The translations under genes were made by a program, and so were the position numbers. Below are positions 10,278 to 18,793 of a DNA stretch of 64,000 nucleotides, piece by piece (the stretch's first letter is position 1; each line of letters starts with the position of its first letter). The notes below the pieces were generated by a model. The model was not told the origin of the DNA. It saw only the letters and a list, made by a program, of their open reading frames with translations, and made no database searches. This DNA is from Gammaproteobacteria bacterium (GTDB taxonomy: Bacteria; Pseudomonadota; Gammaproteobacteria; Pseudomonadales; Pseudohongiellaceae). Location: assembly GCA_018401885.1 (NCBI GenBank), contig JAGYKB010000008.1:40519-104518 (forward strand), given 5' to 3'.

Positions 10278-11522
10278 ATGGCGCTGTTAGTATTGAAGTT
10301 CGGAGGTACCTCCGTAGGTACTGTAGAGAGAATCGAAGCGGTGGCCGATAAGGTTGCTGGCTTTAAAGCTGCGGGTGACGATATCGTCGTCGTGCTTTCG
10401 GCCATGAGTGGCGAGACAAACCGGCTTACCGATCTTGCCCACCAGATCATGGACTATCCGACGCCGCGTGAGATGGATGTGCTCCTATCCACAGGCGAAC
10501 AGGTGACTATCGCATTGTTGAGTATGGCGCTTGAAAAACGAGGCGTTCCTGCACGCTCGTTTACGGGTAATCAGGTACAGATTCGTACGTGCGAGACTCA
10601 CACTAAAGCGCGCATTCGCGAGATTGATGGCACGCGAATCAGCGCTCAATTGCAGCAAGGCAACGTAGTCGTTGTCGCGGGATTTCAAGGCGTAGATGAG
10701 CACGGCAATATAACAACGCTCGGACGCGGCGGCTCCGATACGACTGCGGTTGCACTTGCGGCGGCGCTTAACGCCGACGAGTGTCAGATCTATACCGATG
10801 TAAAAGGTGTCTATACCACCGATCCACGGGTGGTCGAAGACGCGAAACTCCTCGACAGTATCACATTCGAAGAGATGCTCGAGCTTGCGAGTCTGGGTGC
10901 CAAGGTTTTACAAATACGTGCGGTTGAATTTGCCGGCAAATACAAGGTGCCGCTGCGAGTGCTGTCGAGTTTTGAAGAGGGCGAGGGTACGCTCATTAGT
11001 TTAGAAGGGGAGTCGAAAATGGAAGATCCAACTATCGCCGGAATTGCTTTTCAGCGCGATGAAGCCAAGCTTACGGTCGCCGGAGTTCCCGATATTCCAG
11101 GTATCGCATACCAAGTTATCGGTCCTGTTAGCGCTGCCGGAATTGAGGTAGATGTGATCGTGCAGAATGCCGCCGCTGATGGTAACAATGACATTACCTT
11201 CACGGTAAAGCGCAGCGACAGTGAGCGTGCAAAGAAGATACTAGATGATCTGTCACCGTCGCTTAAAGCGGAGTCGGTCTCCCTCGATAAGAAAATCGGC
11301 AAGGTCTCTGTTGTTGGGGTTGGCATGAAATCGCATGCGGGCATCGCCAGCAAAATGTTCAAGGCACTAGCTGATGAGAACATCAACATTCAAATCATCA
11401 CTACGTCCGAAATAAAAATATCGATAGTGATCGATGAGAAGTACCTTGAGCTCGCCGTGCGTGCCTTGCATAGCGCATTTGATCTCGGTGATCCAGATTA
11501 TGAGAGGAAGAGTATAGACTAA
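10278..11522 (+). CDS. lysC: Aspartate kinase
   Basis: The 414-residue protein matches the monofunctional aspartokinase that phosphorylates aspartate, the first step to Lys, Met and Thr. The N-terminal kinase domain starts with LVLKFGGTSVG and contains TLGRGGSDTTAVALAAAL and the regulatory TDVKGVYTTDPR segment. Two ACT domains follow from about residue 260, the last with VVGVGMKSHAGIASKMF and INIQIITTSEIKISIVI. This is the alpha-beta type of Pseudomonas-like bacteria and is usually feedback-inhibited by Lys plus Thr. An internal start for a separate beta subunit is not evident. Confidence 0.96.
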   Translation: MALLVLKFGGTSVGTVERIEAVADKVAGFKAAGDDIVVVLSAMSGETNRLTDLAHQIMDYPTPREMDVLLSTGEQVTIALLSMALEKRGVPARSFTGNQVQIRTCETHTKARIREIDGTRISAQLQQGNVVVVAGFQGVDEHGNITTLGRGGSDTTAVALAAALNADECQIYTDVKGVYTTDPRVVEDAKLLDSITFEEMLELASLGAKVLQIRAVEFAGKYKVPLRVLSSFEEGEGTLISLEGESKMEDPTIAGIAFQRDEAKLTVAGVPDIPGIAYQVIGPVSAAGIEVDVIVQNAAADGNNDITFTVKRSDSERAKKILDDLSPSLKAESVSLDKKIGKVSVVGVGMKSHAGIASKMFKALADENINIQIITTSEIKISIVIDEKYLELAVRALHSAFDLGDPDYERKSID

Positions 11523-11630
11523 GGTATTCAGCCACCTTACTTTGCCCCGCGGCGCACTTCAGCTAGGCAATTCTTCTTAGGTAGAGGCCTGAAAGTAAGC
11601 CATCGCCTTAAGCACTCCTTATTCAGTAGC

Positions 11631-11677
11631 TAAGGACGGGAAGGTTAATGGAGTAAACCGCTCGAGGAGAGTCAGGA
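11631..11677 (+). promoter_or_regulatory. csrA leader with five GGA motifs (possible CsrA autoregulation)
   Basis: GGA trinucleotides occur at 11634, 11639, 11650, 11666 and 11675. The fourth is in the Shine-Dalgarno GAGGAGA and the last overlaps the ATG. CsrA binds A(N)GGA motifs and E. coli csrA represses its own translation through such sites. That is known family biology; binding here is inferred. Confidence 0.55.
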
Positions 11678-11862
11678 TGTTGATATTGACGCGCAGAATT
11701 GGCGAAACGCTTATGATCGGCGACGACGTGACCGTAACGGTGCTGGGTGTCAAAGGAAATCAGGTACGCATTGGCGTCAATGCGCCGAAGGATGTCGCTG
11801 TTCACCGTGAAGAAATATATGAGCGCATTGCAGGCGAGCAGGAAGTTCTGTCCCCAGAATAA
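11677..11862 (+). CDS. csrA: Carbon storage regulator CsrA
   Basis: This 61-residue protein is a canonical CsrA/RsmA, the homodimeric RNA-binding post-transcriptional regulator. It begins [10 protein letters not shown] and contains the conserved [15 protein letters not shown] core. The RNA-contact arginine near the [10 protein letters not shown]-type helix is present as [11 protein letters not shown] strong GAGGAGA ribosome site precedes the ATG. The gene lies between lysC and tRNA-Ser, its usual place in Pseudomonas-type genomes. Confidence 0.97.
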   Translation: MLILTRRIGETLMIGDDVTVTVLGVKGNQVRIGVNAPKDVAVHREEIYERIAGEQEVLSPE

Positions 11863-12035
11863 CCACTCATCTGCCCGACGAGATACACAGCGCAGTCAGC
11901 ATAAAGTCTTCCCTCAGCTCAGCAGCGCAATCCACGCAAAATCTTCTCGCTTCTCAGTCTAGCTACTTGCCAACCCCAGGCAAGATCCGCACTTCTCGTT
12001 TTACCTTACCCTATGTTACTATGCACGCGATTTTT

Positions 12036-12125
12036 GGAGAGGTGGCCGAGTGGCTGAAGGCGCGCCCCTGCTAAGGGCGTATAGGAGAAATCTTATCGAG
12101 GGTTCGAATCCCTCTCTCTCCGCCA
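12036..12125 (+). tRNA. tRNA-Ser (GCU anticodon)
   Basis: The 90-nt sequence folds as a class II tRNA. The acceptor GGAGAGG pairs with TCTCTCC (one G-U), followed by discriminator G and an encoded CCA. The anticodon stem-loop is CGCCC-CTGCTAA-GGGCG with anticodon GCT, reading AGC/AGU. A long variable arm and T-arm GAGGG-TTCGAAT-CCCTC are present. An intrinsic terminator follows directly. Confidence 0.97.
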
Positions 12126-12130
12126 TAATC

Positions 12131-12160
12131 AAAAAACCCGACATAAGTCGGGTTTTTTTT
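12131..12160 (+). terminator. Intrinsic terminator of tRNA-Ser
   Basis: AAACCCGAC and GTCGGGTTT pair across ATAA and run into an eight-T tract. This is a textbook Rho-independent terminator starting a few bases after the CCA end of the tRNA. Confidence 0.93.
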
Positions 12161-12249
12161 GCTTTCGGTTTTTGTTGATTTGAGCGAGATTACCGCGGGT
12201 TTCCCGCAAGTAAGTTGGAGAAAACTCGGGAACTCGACTTCAGTGCTAG

Positions 12250-12615
12250 CTAGCGCTTAAATGGAGGCCGGCCTCCGAACTTCTTTGTACGAGATTTTTT
12301 AGTCGGTGCTCCGGCTTCTAATTCGAGCTGCATAATGTCTATGGCAGGGACCAGCTCCTTGCTGCGCTTGAACGGCGGTTTTCCGCGGAACTCGACCTTA
12401 TTGACTTCGACCATGTCCACAGCCTCAGAGTCGACGATCTCGACTTGAGCTATCTCAATGGCTGGCACTCTCTCAATCGTGCGCTTAAAGGGTGGCTTCC
12501 CTTTAAAATCGGTGACCATGCGCTCAGCGCAGTTTTCAGTGCAATCGTCTGCACCTAATCCCGTATTGCCGAGCAGTAACGCTAGACCGCTTACTAACAA
12601 GGTTATAGATCGCAT
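12250..12615 (-). CDS. Small exported protein with three PPFKR boxes (unknown function)
   Basis: I recognise no family. The longer ORF starts at 12717, but the start chosen is the ATG at 12615. It sits just after AGGAGG and is followed by a clear signal peptide (MRSITLLVSGLALLLGNTGL, cleavage near GLGA-DD). The 121-residue product has Cys25 and Cys29 just after the cleavage site. It then shows a repeat: an [FK]xGKPPFKR box followed by a VPAI-E/D-I segment, with PPF at residues 41, 80 and 117. The protein ends immediately after the third box. Repeat units are about 37-39 residues long. The gene converges on tRNA-Ser. Confidence 0.75.
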   Translation of the reverse strand: MRSITLLVSGLALLLGNTGLGADDCTENCAERMVTDFKGKPPFKRTIERVPAIEIAQVEIVDSEAVDMVEVNKVEFRGKPPFKRSKELVPAIDIMQLELEAGAPTKKSRTKKFGGRPPFKR

Positions 12616-12916
12616 CTGATATCTACCTCCTGAGTGGCCTCTTTTCAGAGGATAACGTTGCCTTTCGGGCCGCTGGAGCCCCATTGACCCTTGGCAAAGT
12701 GTATTTAAATGCTCCAAAAGCGTCTAGATATTCCGCTCATATCTGCACCAAACTAGATCGTTTTAATCAAAAATTGCACCAAGATAGCACTTTTTTTATA
12801 ACCCCTTTGGGTGCTTAAGTTCACTGGAATCCTCTAAAGCCGCCAACCACGCGTTGTCCCGAGATTGGCTTGGTTGTTGCTTCAAGTTGAACATCCTTAA
12901 TGAAAAGTGCAGTGAG
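12616..12916. promoter_or_regulatory. Divergent intergenic region with a sigma-54-like element
   Basis: This 301-bp AT-rich gap separates the PPFKR protein from the retropepsin. It holds two direct TGCACCAA repeats (12744 and 12775, 31 bp apart). At 12865-12881 there is TTGG-CTTGGTTG-TTGCT, in which GG and GC are separated by exactly 10 nt, the spacing of a sigma-54 -24/-12 promoter. It lies 36 bp before the retropepsin start. The -24 box lacks the usual CAC after TGG, so support is moderate. Confidence 0.4.
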
Positions 12917-13456
12917 ATGAGTTTACTATCAAGCAGATTTCTATCGTCGTTGGGCGTAATTCTCGCTCTTTCTCTCGCGGCTGGCGTAAGCGCTGGGGAT
13001 TTCGAGCATAAAATTCCGCTCGATAGGCAAAAATCAGGTAATTACTACATTACTGGCACTATTACTGACACAACGGGCGCGGAAACCGACGTGCAGTTTA
13101 TGGTTGATACCGGCGCAGGCATGGTCACACTGGCAGAGCGTACCTTCAAGTCGTTGTCACGTGATATACGCGTGAAGCCGAGCCGACGCGTTGCTGCCCG
13201 GCTGGCTGACGGGCGCACCCGTTCAATAAATGTTTACGAGATCGCGCGTTTTTCGCTCGGGGAGCATTGCGAGATTGGTCCCACGGAAGTCGCGGTTATC
13301 CCCGGCGCTACGAATAACATCCTTGGGCTCAACGTGTTAAACCGCGCTGCGCCGTTTGCAATTTATACCTCTCCTCCATCACTCGCGCTCAGCGTCTGTA
13401 CCTCACTCCTTCACGATGAGGCGGAGTCCGCTCTGGTCACTGCGAACTTTGAATAA
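12917..13456 (+). CDS. Exported retropepsin-like aspartic protease
   Basis: This 179-residue protein has an N-terminal signal peptide ending near VSAGDFEH. A single retropepsin-type domain follows, with the catalytic VDTGAG motif, a flap-like region and a later NNILGLNVL strand. Single-domain members act as homodimers. They resemble the bacterial clan AA (TIGR02281-type) proteases, usually exported or membrane-bound. The ATG at 12917 is preferred over the upstream in-frame start at 12854 because the signal peptide begins there. Substrate unknown. Confidence 0.8.
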   Translation: MSLLSSRFLSSLGVILALSLAAGVSAGDFEHKIPLDRQKSGNYYITGTITDTTGAETDVQFMVDTGAGMVTLAERTFKSLSRDIRVKPSRRVAARLADGRTRSINVYEIARFSLGEHCEIGPTEVAVIPGATNNILGLNVLNRAAPFAIYTSPPSLALSVCTSLLHDEAESALVTANFE

Positions 13457-13617
13457 GTGAATTCGGCAGGCTAGCCTCCCCATCAATGTAACTTTTTGCT
13501 GTGTTGCGCTACTATCAGTCGGCGTTGCTGCGAGTTATTACTTATAGTGGCGCTAGCTTTGTTGGGTTAAAACGCATTAGACCGCAACAGGATAGTCGAA
13601 TTAGAAAAAAAGGAATA

Positions 13618-14577
13618 ATGACTATGTTATTCGCAAGAGAGAATCGGTTCGATCTCACGCCGGCTGTGACCGTGGCCGTGGGCCTTATCTTGTCAGCAAT
13701 CTTCTTACCGGTGATGCTCAACGCACAAACGGCTCCGAAGCCTGCGTTCACCAGTCATCGAATTACCGATTCGATTGCTATGCTCGAGCCTGCAGACACC
13801 AACGGAAATGTGGGCGTGTTCTATGGCGAAGAGGCGGTGTTGCTGGTCGATTCTCATTATGAGCGTAACGTTGAGGCCCTCGTTAAAGAAGTCGCTAAGT
13901 TGAGCGATTTGCCCATCAGTTTTGCCGTCAACACGCATATTCACCCAGACCACATTGGTGGCAACGCGCGTTTAGCGGGCTATGGCGTTACTCTCGTCGC
14001 GCATGATCGCGTTCGCCTGCGCATGCTCAAAGAGCTGCGTATACCGCGTAGGGGTGGGATTACCTTTCCGCAGCCTGCGGAAGCTGCGAGGCCGATAATA
14101 ACCTACAGCGAAGCCCTTAGCTTCCATCTTAACGATGAGGAAGTGCGGGTGTTTCTCGCGCCGCCGGCTCACACAGACGGGGACAGTTTCGTGCATTTTG
14201 TCGAATCCGACGTGCTGCATCTAGGCGATGTGTTTCGGACCAATATGTACCCGATTATCGACCAATATAATGGCGGCAGTTTCCTTGGCATGATCGAAGC
14301 GATGGAAGTGGCAATAGAAATCGCCGGTCCTGAAACAAAAGTCATACCCGGACATGGCGGAGAAGTTAGTGATCTCGAGGGGATGATCGAGGTGCATGGA
14401 ATGCTTTCTTCGTTACGCGACCTAGTTCAGAGCGCTATCGACTCGGGTGCCTCGCTAGAGGAAATCTCGGCAATGAACCTTTCACAAGAGTTCGATGAGC
14501 GCTGGGGGGGTGTGCCGTCTTGGACGTTCACCGACTTGTTGCCAATAATAGACTCAGAATTACGCGCACAGCGCTAG
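13618..14577 (+). CDS. Exported MBL-fold metallo-hydrolase (first of a pair)
   Basis: The 319-residue protein has a signal peptide (cleavage near LNAQ) and a metallo-beta-lactamase fold. NTHIHPDHIGG lies near residue 106, APPAHTDGD supplies the next metal histidine, and a GDVF strand and IPGHGGEV complete the site. AAAAAGGAAT precedes the chosen ATG; upstream in-frame codons are not part of the family. The substrate cannot be told from the fold. The next gene, also an MBL enzyme, starts 8 nt after its stop, so the two likely form an operon. Confidence 0.85.
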   Translation: MTMLFARENRFDLTPAVTVAVGLILSAIFLPVMLNAQTAPKPAFTSHRITDSIAMLEPADTNGNVGVFYGEEAVLLVDSHYERNVEALVKEVAKLSDLPISFAVNTHIHPDHIGGNARLAGYGVTLVAHDRVRLRMLKELRIPRRGGITFPQPAEAARPIITYSEALSFHLNDEEVRVFLAPPAHTDGDSFVHFVESDVLHLGDVFRTNMYPIIDQYNGGSFLGMIEAMEVAIEIAGPETKVIPGHGGEVSDLEGMIEVHGMLSSLRDLVQSAIDSGASLEEISAMNLSQEFDERWGGVPSWTFTDLLPIIDSELRAQR

Positions 14578-14585
14578 GGAGCAGT

Positions 14586-15920
14586 ATGCAAGGCAAAAGC
14601 AAAAAGTCACTCACCTCGCTTGGTGAGGTTTTTACTACCTTTGTCGCTGGCCTACTTTTGAGCGGGCACATAATTGCTCAGCAAGCAGCGATGATGAATC
14701 CGGGCCTCGTCGGGCGTGATCAGACCGAGGCGATTCGAATTAACGAGGCGATTTTTCAAGCGACCGGATTTGGCAACACAACAATGGTGGTGACGCCAGA
14801 CGGTAACGTCATTATCGATACTTCGCTCATCGTCAATGCGCCACGACACAAGCGTCTGCTGCAGGCCGAGGACGATGGCCCTGTAAAATATATTATCCTG
14901 ACCCATGCTCACGGCGACCATACCGGAGGAGTCAATGCATGGCGCGAAGAGGGCACCGAGATAATCGCGCAGGACGAGCACTATGAATTCGTCAATTATC
15001 AGAACCGGTTAAAAGGAATGTTTTCGCAACGTAATGCGGCGCAGTTCCCTAGTCTCAATGTTGTGCAGCTGAGTGAGCTCGAGATCGCCGAAGGAGTTGA
15101 TAATTTTGGCGCCGACATAGTGCCAACGATCATGTTCGACGAAGAATATGATTTCGAAGTCGGAGGGGTTGAGTTTAACGTGCTGCATACGCCAGGAGAG
15201 ACCTACGATCACTTGAGCGTCTGGATACCAAAGTATCGCGCTGCTTTTGTTGGCGATAATTTTTACACTTCGTTCCCGAACATGTATACGCTGCGCGGAA
15301 CTAAGCCGCGCTGGGCGCTGGACTATGTCGATTCGATTAACCGGATACTTGCCCTAAAGCCCGAAATCCTTATTCCGAGTCATGGAGACGCAATCATTGG
15401 TGAACAACAAATAGAACGCGAACTTACGCGCTATCGCGATGCTATCCTTTATGTTCACGACAAGACCGTGTTAGGCATGAATCAGGGCAAAGACGTGCAT
15501 ACACTCATGGCTGAAATCAGTCTGCCGTCTGATCTGGATATCGGTGAAGGGTATGGGCGTATCTCATGGTCTGTGCGCGGTATTTATGAAAATTATATGG
15601 GCTGGTTCGACGGTAATCCTACTTCAATGTTTTCGACGCCAGTCGACGATGCCTATCCCCAGCTCGTAGAACTCGCTGGTGGCGCGGAAGCGGTTGCCAT
15701 GCTTGCCGAAGCGCAGATCGAGTCTGGTGACTTAGAACTCGCATTGCATTCAGCAGATATTGCGCTACGTGCCGAACCGAAAAATACAAGAGCACTGCAG
15801 GCACGGCTTGCTGCATTTAAAGCTTTGCTAGCTGCGTCAGACAACTCAAATGAAGCTGGCTGGCTTGGCTTCGGCGTGCGCGAATCTCAGGCCGCGCTGG
15901 ACTCAGTGCTATCACCATAG
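14586..15920 (+). CDS. Exported alkyl-sulfatase-like MBL-fold hydrolase
   Basis: The chosen ATG follows GGGAG; the longer ORF would overlap the previous gene. The 444-residue product has a signal peptide, an MBL domain with THAHGDHTGG (near residue 106) and HTPGETYDHLSVW, and IPSHGDA. A C-terminal helical region follows with YMGWFDGNP and a TPR-like AEAQIESGDLELALHSAD segment, typical of the alkyl-sulfatase dimerisation domain. It may hydrolyse alkyl sulfates or related esters in the periplasm. The C-terminal SCP2-like domain of full SdsA enzymes is absent. Confidence 0.82.
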   Translation: MQGKSKKSLTSLGEVFTTFVAGLLLSGHIIAQQAAMMNPGLVGRDQTEAIRINEAIFQATGFGNTTMVVTPDGNVIIDTSLIVNAPRHKRLLQAEDDGPVKYIILTHAHGDHTGGVNAWREEGTEIIAQDEHYEFVNYQNRLKGMFSQRNAAQFPSLNVVQLSELEIAEGVDNFGADIVPTIMFDEEYDFEVGGVEFNVLHTPGETYDHLSVWIPKYRAAFVGDNFYTSFPNMYTLRGTKPRWALDYVDSINRILALKPEILIPSHGDAIIGEQQIERELTRYRDAILYVHDKTVLGMNQGKDVHTLMAEISLPSDLDIGEGYGRISWSVRGIYENYMGWFDGNPTSMFSTPVDDAYPQLVELAGGAEAVAMLAEAQIESGDLELALHSADIALRAEPKNTRALQARLAAFKALLAASDNSNEAGWLGFGVRESQAALDSVLSP

Positions 15921-15921
15921 C

Positions 15922-17127
15922 TCAGATCACGCGTGCCGCGGCCAATGCCGCAATTTCGCTGTCCGAGTAGCCGAGCTCCCCAAGAATGGTGCGAGTATGT
16001 TCGCCTAGCGAGGGCACCTTAGAGACAGCAGCGTCGAAAGAGTCACTGCGCCCTGGCGGCGCAAGCGCTTCGAGAGTGCCCACTTCGGTTTCCACCTCGA
16101 TAAACCTGTTTAATGCGCGCAGTTGAGGATGTTGCCAGAGTTCCTCTATTGTATTGGCTTTCGCGCAAGCGATGCCGCAGGACTCAAGCGCTTCGATGAC
16201 TTCTTCAGTTTTTAGTTTCTTCAATTTTTCTTCAATAATTATGCGAAGACTGTCTCTATTCTGTGACCTATTACTATTGCTTACGTACTCAGGCGCTGTG
16301 ATCAAGCTGTCATCGCCGAGGATGATTCTGCAAAATTTTTCCCATTCGCGCTGGTTCTGAATACCGATCATTATCTCACTCTCGCCGCTACTGCTCTCAC
16401 TGCCGGTACGAAAGCAGCCGTACGGATAGATCGTCGCATGGTCTGTTCCTGTGCGAGGCGGCTGACTTGCTCCATCTAGCGAATAGTAAAGCGGGTAGCC
16501 CATCCACTCTGTCATTGCCTCAAGCATCGATATTTCGATATGGCTGCCGATGCCTGTCTTACTTCGCTGTATAAGCGCAGCAAGTATTGCAGCATGTGCT
16601 TGTGTTCCTGCAGCAATATCCGCTATCGAGATGCCGCTTTTTGAGCCCTGCTCAACATTCCCCGTTATGCCCAACAATCCCGCTTCGGCTTGTATGAGAA
16701 GATCATAGGCTTTGCGGGAAGACTGCGGGCCAGAGTTGCCGTAGCCGCTAATATCGCAAACTATTAGCTTTGGGTTTCTGGTCGCCAGTGTCTGTTTCTC
16801 TAAACCCATTTTCGCTGTAGCGCCGGGCGCGAGATTTTGAATAAACACATCAGCGGTATTTAGCAGAGTGTTAAGAACCTCGAGTCCTGCAGACTGTTTA
16901 AGATCTAGGGTAAGGCTTTCTTTCGACCTGTTTGTCCAAACGAAATGTGAAGATAAGCCGCGAGCCCGTGCGTCGTAGTGCCGCGCGAAATCGCCGCCAT
17001 CGACGCGCTCGATCTTGATTACGCGTGCACCGAGTTCGGCAAGCTGGCGAGTTGCGAATGGCGCAGCGATCGCGTGTTCTAATGCGATGACAGTTATGCC
17101 TTCTAGCGGCGGTGTGTGATGTGCCAT
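15922..17127 (-). CDS. CaiB/BaiF family CoA transferase
   Basis: This 401-residue protein is a class III CoA transferase, which moves CoA between carboxylic acids through an aspartyl-CoA intermediate. Family segments include the opening GITVIALEHAIAAPFATRQLAELGARVIKIE, TLDLKQSAG, VFIQNLAPGA and the GYGNSGP/YDLLIQAEAG active-site region with its Asp. It lies 48 bp downstream of an HTD2-type hydratase on the same strand. Across the divergent promoter are a MaoC hydratase and, further on, a CitE-like lyase and acyl-CoA dehydrogenase. This content resembles itaconate/mesaconate CoA-ester metabolism, so an itaconate or mesaconyl CoA transferase role is plausible. No clear ribosome site is seen. 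Confidence 0.88.
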   Translation of the reverse strand: MAHHTPPLEGITVIALEHAIAAPFATRQLAELGARVIKIERVDGGDFARHYDARARGLSSHFVWTNRSKESLTLDLKQSAGLEVLNTLLNTADVFIQNLAPGATAKMGLEKQTLATRNPKLIVCDISGYGNSGPQSSRKAYDLLIQAEAGLLGITGNVEQGSKSGISIADIAAGTQAHAAILAALIQRSKTGIGSHIEISMLEAMTEWMGYPLYYSLDGASQPPRTGTDHATIYPYGCFRTGSESSSGESEIMIGIQNQREWEKFCRIILGDDSLITAPEYVSNSNRSQNRDSLRIIIEEKLKKLKTEEVIEALESCGIACAKANTIEELWQHPQLRALNRFIEVETEVGTLEALAPPGRSDSFDAAVSKVPSLGEHTRTILGELGYSDSEIAALAAARVI

Positions 17128-17175
17128 TGTCTGAATTTTATTAACTCACTGATTTAATTAAAGGCATTTACCTGC

Positions 17176-18057
17176 TTAAACAAACTGTGCTTCTGCACGC
17201 ATTGCCAGTATGCCATTGTCTTTAATTATCCAAAGTGGAACGCGCCCGTCAGAGTTTTTATTTCCTGCACAGAGAGTATAGTTCTGCGTGTCGACTATGG
17301 GGCTTACGGCTTTGAAGCTGAAGCTACCAAGGCGGCGATCGCTGGTCTCAAAATTTTGCTCGGCAAACTGAGCAAGTTGAGTAGCCAGTAAAGGCCCATG
17401 CACTACTAGTCCAGCATATCCCTCGACATTAACAGCATAGTCACGGTCGTAATGAATGCGGTGGCTATTGAACGTAAGTGCTGAAAACCGAAAGAGAGTG
17501 ACAGCATCCCCGCACAAGGTCTGCGAGTATAGAGGGGCGGTTGACTCGAGCGGCGGTGTTACGCCCAGTGTTTTGATACCCGTTGCGTCTGAGTTGGTAT
17601 TAGTTGCGGCTTCTCGAAAAACGAGTTCTTGTTGCTCTGTGAGTAGCTTGATTTCCTCCTGCCAGTATTCGTGTCTAATCGTGACAAACACTAGCTTGCC
17701 ACTGCGGCCCTCTTTCGCCTGGATAGAATCAATAGTGGAATGACGTATTAGCGTCGCGCCGATCGGAATTTGGGCGAAAAATTCGAGCTTTCCGCCAGCC
17801 CACATGCGTCGTGGCAGCGGTATAGGAGGAAGAAAGCCGCCGCGCTGCGGATGGCCGTCTTCGCTGAGCAAATGAGCAGGTGCTGGAGACTGGAAAAAAC
17901 ACCAATGGCCGAGTGTGGGTAAAAATTCAGTAGATAGAGTCTGCTCATCGTTTAGTAGAGTTGTTCGAAGTCGTGCAGCCAGAGCAGGATCAATAACGTC
18001 CTGAGAAACCTCGGTCTTCCCGCACCATTCGTCAAATTCATACTCGTTAGATGCCAC
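17176..18057 (-). CDS. HTD2-like / mesaconyl-C4-CoA hydratase-like protein
   Basis: The open frame runs from 18183, but the first 42 residues look non-coding. A GTG at 18057, preceded by AGGGAAA, gives a 293-residue protein of the family's normal size. It is a double hot-dog protein. An N-terminal FAS1-like dehydratase part has HWCFF, a GGFLPPIPLPRRMWAGG segment and EFFAQIPIGA. A C-terminal part has FRFSALTFNSHRIHYDRDYA and VVHGPLLATQLA. This arrangement matches itaconyl-CoA hydratase (Ich) of Pseudomonas and mesaconyl-C4-CoA hydratase (Meh). Its CaiB neighbour supports such a role. Confidence 0.82.
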   Translation of the reverse strand: MASNEYEFDEWCGKTEVSQDVIDPALAARLRTTLLNDEQTLSTEFLPTLGHWCFFQSPAPAHLLSEDGHPQRGGFLPPIPLPRRMWAGGKLEFFAQIPIGATLIRHSTIDSIQAKEGRSGKLVFVTIRHEYWQEEIKLLTEQQELVFREAATNTNSDATGIKTLGVTPPLESTAPLYSQTLCGDAVTLFRFSALTFNSHRIHYDRDYAVNVEGYAGLVVHGPLLATQLAQFAEQNFETSDRRLGSFSFKAVSPIVDTQNYTLCAGNKNSDGRVPLWIIKDNGILAMRAEAQFV

Positions 18058-18242
18058 TGTGATTTCCCTGAACTGTGCTATTTTAAAGACTAATTTAAGC
18101 GCTAACTTAAGGGCAACTGTGTATGCCTTTTTGGATGATGCAATCGAGGACTTAACATACTGTATGTCCTTTAAAGTTTCCAACGACTTTCGCTGGCAAG
18201 GTTGCCGTAAACTCAGTGAGGCATTTAGAAAAAGGAGGGATG
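18058..18242. promoter_or_regulatory. Divergent promoter region with a 13-bp palindrome
   Basis: This 185-bp gap separates the HTD2-like and MaoC genes, which point away from each other. At 18155-18167 a perfect palindrome, ACATAC-T-GTATGT, is present, and TTAAG-N6-CTTAA lies closer to the minus-strand gene. One repressor could control both arms. No regulator gene is adjacent. Confidence 0.5.
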
Positions 18243-18710
18243 ATGGCTGGAAAAACTTTCGAAGGATTAACAGTGGGCGCGGTATTCGAACACGAAATAC
18301 GCCGCACTATAACCGAGACCGACAATCTGCTATTTAGTGCAATGACTCACAATCCGCAGCCGTTGCATATTGATGCGGAGTTTGCGGGCAAAAGCCAGCA
18401 CGGCCGGATTCTAGTTAACAGTCTCTATACACTGGGGCTAGTGATTGGCATCTCCGTCTCAGAAACAACGCTAGGCACGACAATTGGTAACTTAGGCATG
18501 GAGAATGTCGAATTTCCGCACCCTGTTTTTATCGGTGACACGTTAAGGGTGACAACGGTAATCAAAGATAAACTGGCGTCGAAAAGTAAACCTGACAGGG
18601 GGGTGGTGTGGTTCGAGCATAGCGCCTACAACCAGCGTGGCGAGCTAGTCTGTCAATGTCTCCGCAAGGGTATGATGATTCGCGATTCGCACCTTGCTAC
18701 CACAAACTAA
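18243..18710 (+). CDS. MaoC-family (R)-specific hydratase/dehydratase
   Basis: AGGAGGG precedes two adjacent ATG codons; the second (18243) has the better spacing. The 155-residue hot-dog protein has the hydratase-2 signature in a variant form, MTHNPQPLHIDAEFA, with the His kept and the usual Gly-Asp replaced by Thr-His. This variant is found in a mesaconyl/methylmalyl-type MaoC subgroup. FPHPVFIGDTLRV is the second conserved strand. It probably hydrates or dehydrates a short branched acyl-CoA, consistent with the neighbouring CoA-ester genes. A bidirectional terminator follows. Confidence 0.85.
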   Translation: MAGKTFEGLTVGAVFEHEIRRTITETDNLLFSAMTHNPQPLHIDAEFAGKSQHGRILVNSLYTLGLVIGISVSETTLGTTIGNLGMENVEFPHPVFIGDTLRVTTVIKDKLASKSKPDRGVVWFEHSAYNQRGELVCQCLRKGMMIRDSHLATTN

Positions 18711-18774
18711 AAAGCCTCGGCTTGCAAGCGCGAGGCTTCTAGTTTTTCTATCCTCTCATGTGTTAGATGAGAGG
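18711..18774. terminator. Bidirectional terminator region between MaoC and porin genes
   Basis: AGCCTCG (18713) pairs with CGAGGCT (18731-18737), with A-runs on the left and T-runs on the right, so it can end transcription from both sides. A second hairpin, CCTCTCAT and ATGAGAGG around 7 nt, lies at 18752-18774. The two flanking genes are convergent. Confidence 0.85.
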
Positions 18775-18793
18775 CGAATTTGTCGCGGTAAAG

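Noticed and set aside
12744-12782. Complete NtrC binding site
   Set aside because: Only TGCACCA half-sites are present; the expected inverted right half is missing at both.
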